Translations under genes and position numbers: made by a program
Notes under the pieces: generated by a model
The model's input: the letters and a program-made list of their open reading frames with translations, nothing else
The model's database searches: none
Told to the model about the DNA's origin: nothing
Shown here: positions 60,772 through 64,000 of the stretch, one piece after another
How the letters are laid out: each line of letters begins with the position of its first letter
Position numbering within the stretch: the stretch's first letter is position 1
Assembly (NCBI RefSeq): GCF_910592395.1
Contig: NC_088315.1
Span: forward strand, 6,636,501 to 6,700,500
Direction of reading: 5' to 3'
Length of the DNA stretch: 64,000 nt
Origin: Lineus longissimus
Lineage: Eukaryota > Nemertea > Pilidiophora > Heteronemertea > Lineidae

Positions 60772-61053
60772 GCGATGAAACGGAACACTTCATTCTGACT
60801 TTTTTTCATGAATAATAACAGAACAAAATCTCTGGAGCCTCAATTATATATCGTTCTTAGGAAAAAAAAAATGTGCTTGGGGATTTGACGCATTTGGCCA
60901 ATCACTTTAATGGCCAAGAGGTACTGGAAATGAACGCGTAACAGACAATATAATGTAGCCATTTTTGTCAAGAAAAAGTTGTCATTTTTATACTCCTCAA
61001 TACAACAAGAAGATTTTTAAAAGTGTTAAATTTGGAAAAAAACGTTGACTTAC
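60772..61053. other. Intron side of the peptide-precursor gene
   Basis: Sequence after the donor of the 61054-61267 exon, on its 3' side. No continuing exon was identified. Confidence 0.35.
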
Positions 61054-61267
61054 TTCTGAACTTACGCATGAGGTTTTGTAATACTCTGTTTAAGTCTGGA
61101 TTATTATCCCGTAGTCCGCTTTCCAACGAGTTCGATGACTCCTGTTCCTCTATACTATTACCGAACCAGTCGGCCTCAAACGGCCGCGTTTTGCCATTAC
61201 TCGTCGAGGCTAAAACTGCAAGAAGAGTCCCTAAAAGTATCACAAGAACAAACCACTGCCGAACCAT
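61054..61267 (-). CDS. First coding exon of a small secreted peptide precursor
   Basis: From the ATG at 61267 the frame gives a classic signal peptide (MVRQWFVLVILLGTLLAVLA) and then a short polar chain with an acidic spacer (EEQESSNSLES) and a basic amphipathic end (DLNRVLQNLMRKFR). It runs to a consensus donor (AGAA then GTAAGT) after 71 codons and one base. A second donor (GTAAGTTC) lies 14 bases earlier. Size, signal peptide and a TATA promoter close upstream suggest a neuropeptide, hormone or antimicrobial-type precursor. No known peptide motif or amidation signal is visible in this exon, and the next exon (below 61048) was not found. The longer in-frame start at 61372 lies upstream of the TATA box and is unlikely. 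Confidence 0.45.
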
Positions 61268-61318
61268 TTTGATACCTTCCGAAGTCACTTTCACGTCCGT
61301 GCTCACTTCAAGCGAATA

Positions 61319-61416
61319 GTTATATAACAGAAGAGTACTTGCTGAAAACATTAATCTATCGCAACCCAACACCTGTCAGCCAATCAGAGCCGATGTCACA
61401 ACCCAAACACGTGACG
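61319..61416 (-). promoter_or_regulatory. Promoter of the peptide-precursor gene
   Basis: On the minus strand a TATATAAC box lies at 61319-61326, about 55 bases before the ATG. An inverted CCAAT box is at 61380-61384, and CACGTGACG (E-box joined to a half CRE) at 61408-61416. The spacing predicts a very short 5' UTR. Confidence 0.5.
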
Positions 61417-64000
61417 TTGTAGCGAAATCATCCAGATGATTCAGGATCGATAACGTAATTACATGATCAAGGAACCCACACATAATTTGCGAAATGTTTC
61501 GTTAGGAGTCAAGTCAAGAAGGTTTAGAGGGGCTCTTGGCCGAACTTCTCGCGTGAATCATGGTTTAACTGGGAGCACTCTTCCTAAAGACCGTGACAAG
61601 GATACGACGGACCAACAGCGTGGTCGCGGGAATGCGATTGAGGTTGATACGTCGATAGTTACTTCGCCGCGAGACCAATCGATCAGCGATTCCTGGTGCA
61701 GTTTCAGTGTGGGCTACACAAAAGACGACCTTATTTGTGGGCTATCGTTGGCTATCATTAAAGTTACTTTTCTTTGCCCTCGCCGGTTTCGGGCTATCCA
61801 CCACACTGAAAGGTTTTTCGTGGGAGTCGCTGTTATCACGATTTCCCCTGACGACCCGTTGAAAAGACTGTAGAACAATAAAAATTTAGGCCGAGGTGCG
61901 AGCGGGCTTTGTTTAAAGACAAAAGACCGTGTATTGACCTAGTAGGCCTGAATTTTTTGAACGGCCGTAAGGGCCGTATTATTTTTTCTGAAAAAAAACT
62001 TCAACAGTAATAATCCTGTCTTAAGACTAACCAATGGTAACAATTTCAGTCACATCCGCTGCCCCATACATTATCACTTATTGCATGACCTATCTGTCGA
62101 CTGACACTTAATACAAAAGGATCGCAAAGCACCCGAAATGTCAACGCCAACGCACAGTCCATCCTGCATCACGATGTCGAACAATGCGATTAAGCATAAT
62201 GAAATGAACACGATTATTTGGAAAGCGCTGGTAAACACGGAAAGTCGGTGTCCGCATTTTTGTTAAGGAAATGTGTTTGGGTGTTTCTGGTCGCTACACT
62301 TTTTCTAGCATCTCCTGGCGCTATATCCCGTCCACTGCATGACCACAATTGTGTCAGCTTTTCCCTCACGTATATTCCATTTACACAGTCACATGTTTTC
62401 GGTGCCGTAGATTAAACTACAGAAATAAGATGACTCTTTATTGTCGTTGTAATTAGAGAAAGCCCACTTCTAACGAAAAAGTTAATAAAATCATTTTCCT
62501 TAGTTAACACTTGACGTACCTGAAATATTTTGCCTGTAAGAGCAGTATACGCAAGGACAACCTTTATGGTCCACATATCTACGTCCTAATCTAGTTACAT
62601 ATAACGACATGTACAAGACGCGACATAAGATAATTCAATTCACGATAAGCGTTACATAAAGGACAGAACATGCGGAGATTTTTTATGATCGGCGACATCG
62701 ATAATCGTTTACCTTCACAGCAAGCAATGGTAAGATAAAGAAGATGGGAATATAGAGAATGGGAGGAAATATTATTTTCCGTATCTTTGATTGTATGCCG
62801 CGGCAGGGAATGTTTTCACCGGGTACGGTTTTTATACAGTTACGTTCCCTAAAGGCCTACCCCGTTCGTTGAAAATTTGAAATTTGTCTTTGAAAATATC
62901 CAATTGGTTGCACAATTTTACAAGTACACGTATATCATTTCTTTCCGGTGACCTTAGTAGTTTGGATTATATTTCTGAGGCATATCGCCATGTGTTTGGA
63001 GGTTTGCGACTTCGTCCCTTAATCACTTACAGGATGAGGTTTGAGGATGAGTTTGAGGTTTATCGGATTGAGATCTACGATGGGACTTTTTTTACTGATT
63101 AAACGCATAATAAAGAATGACTAAACAATAGCTATAAGTAAAATGGTTATGAGAGGGTCGCCACAAGTGCCGTACGAACAATTCCGAATATAAAACAGAC
63201 GTAGGCGTTTATTTCTTACATTTGCTCCACTTTCCATGCAAAATTAAAATTGTTTCACACAAAGACAGATTCTTGTAGTCCCAGGTCATTATCACAGTGC
63301 ATATCCCGGTCGTCACTGCTAGTGTCTTTGCATACCGGCTATCATAAGAACACATCTTCAAAACCAATAACTCATTTTTCAATCAATTGCACAACGCGAT
63401 GAACAGACGATAGACATTTTTCACCAAGTCAACCAATAGTGCCCGTTTATTTTCTATTTTTTTAACAGTCCTTTGATGCCGAAATAATCCCGAGGAAAAG
63501 TATTTGCCAGACTATTTGTGCTCGGTCCAGCTTCAAACGATTGCATCGGTAGTATACCCCTGCCCATTTTGATAAGAAATAAATGTTGCTACAGAATCCT
63601 CGCAGACTAGCTATTTACGCCGGCCGTCGGCCTCTCCAGTACTGAACGTGTTTAAACTTTACAGCATGAAGAGAATCATTCGGCAAACCTCGGAAATATT
63701 CGGGACAACTGCTCGGCTGTGCGAAGGTTGGGAACATGTTGCTGGCGAGTGTGATTGATTAACTGGAATACTCCTCGTGATGTAGTTTCCTGGGTTGTTT
63801 TTACTGCATTACTGATTATAAAGTATCCAAAATGTTGCCACGCCGAGTATACTATGTTTCAAATACTTTTATATGCATGTACTTGCAAATGCGTGAAACT
63901 GCATGTGGTGACACGCGGTGGCCAATTGACACATTATCCTCCTGGGTCACCAAACACCACGCTCACGTTGTCGCTTTAATGGATGGCACTTTAACACTGA
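61417..64000. other. Intergenic, no gene supported
   Basis: A 136-codon open frame at 61463-61873 and a signal-peptide-like frame without an ATG at 62218-62415 are the only long frames. Neither shows a domain. No RNA gene or clear transposon was recognised up to the window end. Confidence 0.4.

Noticed and set aside
61463-61873. 136-codon open frame on the + strand
   Set aside because: It has an ATG, but composition is not protein-like, there are no domains, and no promoter or splice evidence was seen.
62218-62415. Signal-peptide-like frame (VWVFLVATLFLASPGA)
   Set aside because: No in-frame ATG after the upstream stops and no acceptor placed to supply one.
1-64000. CRISPR array, prophage, operon or plasmid features
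   Set aside because: No regularly spaced identical repeats or bacterial gene organisation; the genes have introns and animal domain families.

Overview
The window is nuclear DNA of an invertebrate animal, probably marine. The genes have small coding exons with clean GT-AG introns whose phases match. The protein families are animal ones: Shisa-like, galactose 3-O-sulfotransferase, PAN/EGF/fibrinogen secreted proteins, an SLC18-like transporter and a KCTD-type BTB protein. The DNA is rich in TACATGTA-type words and in short palindromic transposons. The sequence does not settle the phylum; a non-vertebrate deuterostome or a lophotrochozoan would both fit. There is no sign of bacterial, organellar or viral origin.

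Layout. From about 4.9 to 6.9 kb (+) lies a cysteine-rich single-pass membrane protein of Shisa/STMC6 type, preceded by an unusual array of seven ~100-bp copies of its own intron/exon boundary. From 8.48 to 11.33 kb (-) lies a two-exon galactose 3-O-sulfotransferase of 480 aa. From 12.6 to 15.3 kb (-) and from 21.8 to 25.5 kb (-) lie two paralogous three-exon genes for secreted proteins (signal peptide, PAN/apple, EGF-like, fibrinogen C-terminal domain; 381 and 392 aa) with identical intron positions and phases. Between them on the + strand sit a single-exon 12-TM transporter related to vesicular amine transporters (16.0-17.6 kb) and a KCTD-like BTB protein (19.1-19.8 kb). A relic of a third fibrinogen-domain exon lies at 20.4-20.6 kb.

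From about 25.5 kb to the end the window is gene-poor. It holds short inverted-repeat transposons (MITEs), minisatellites, a diverged ~0.35-0.4 kb tandem duplication, weak candidate exons near 32-33 kb, and near the right end the TATA-driven first exon of what looks like a small secreted peptide precursor (61.05-61.27 kb, -).

Functionally the left 25 kb is rich in cell-surface and secreted products. The two PAN-EGF-fibrinogen proteins look like calcium-dependent glycan or ligand binders of the fibrinogen-related type, and the sulfotransferase makes sulfated galactose glycans. Any functional link between them is inference only. All gene models were built by hand from frame, splice signals and phase; no search or transcript data were available.
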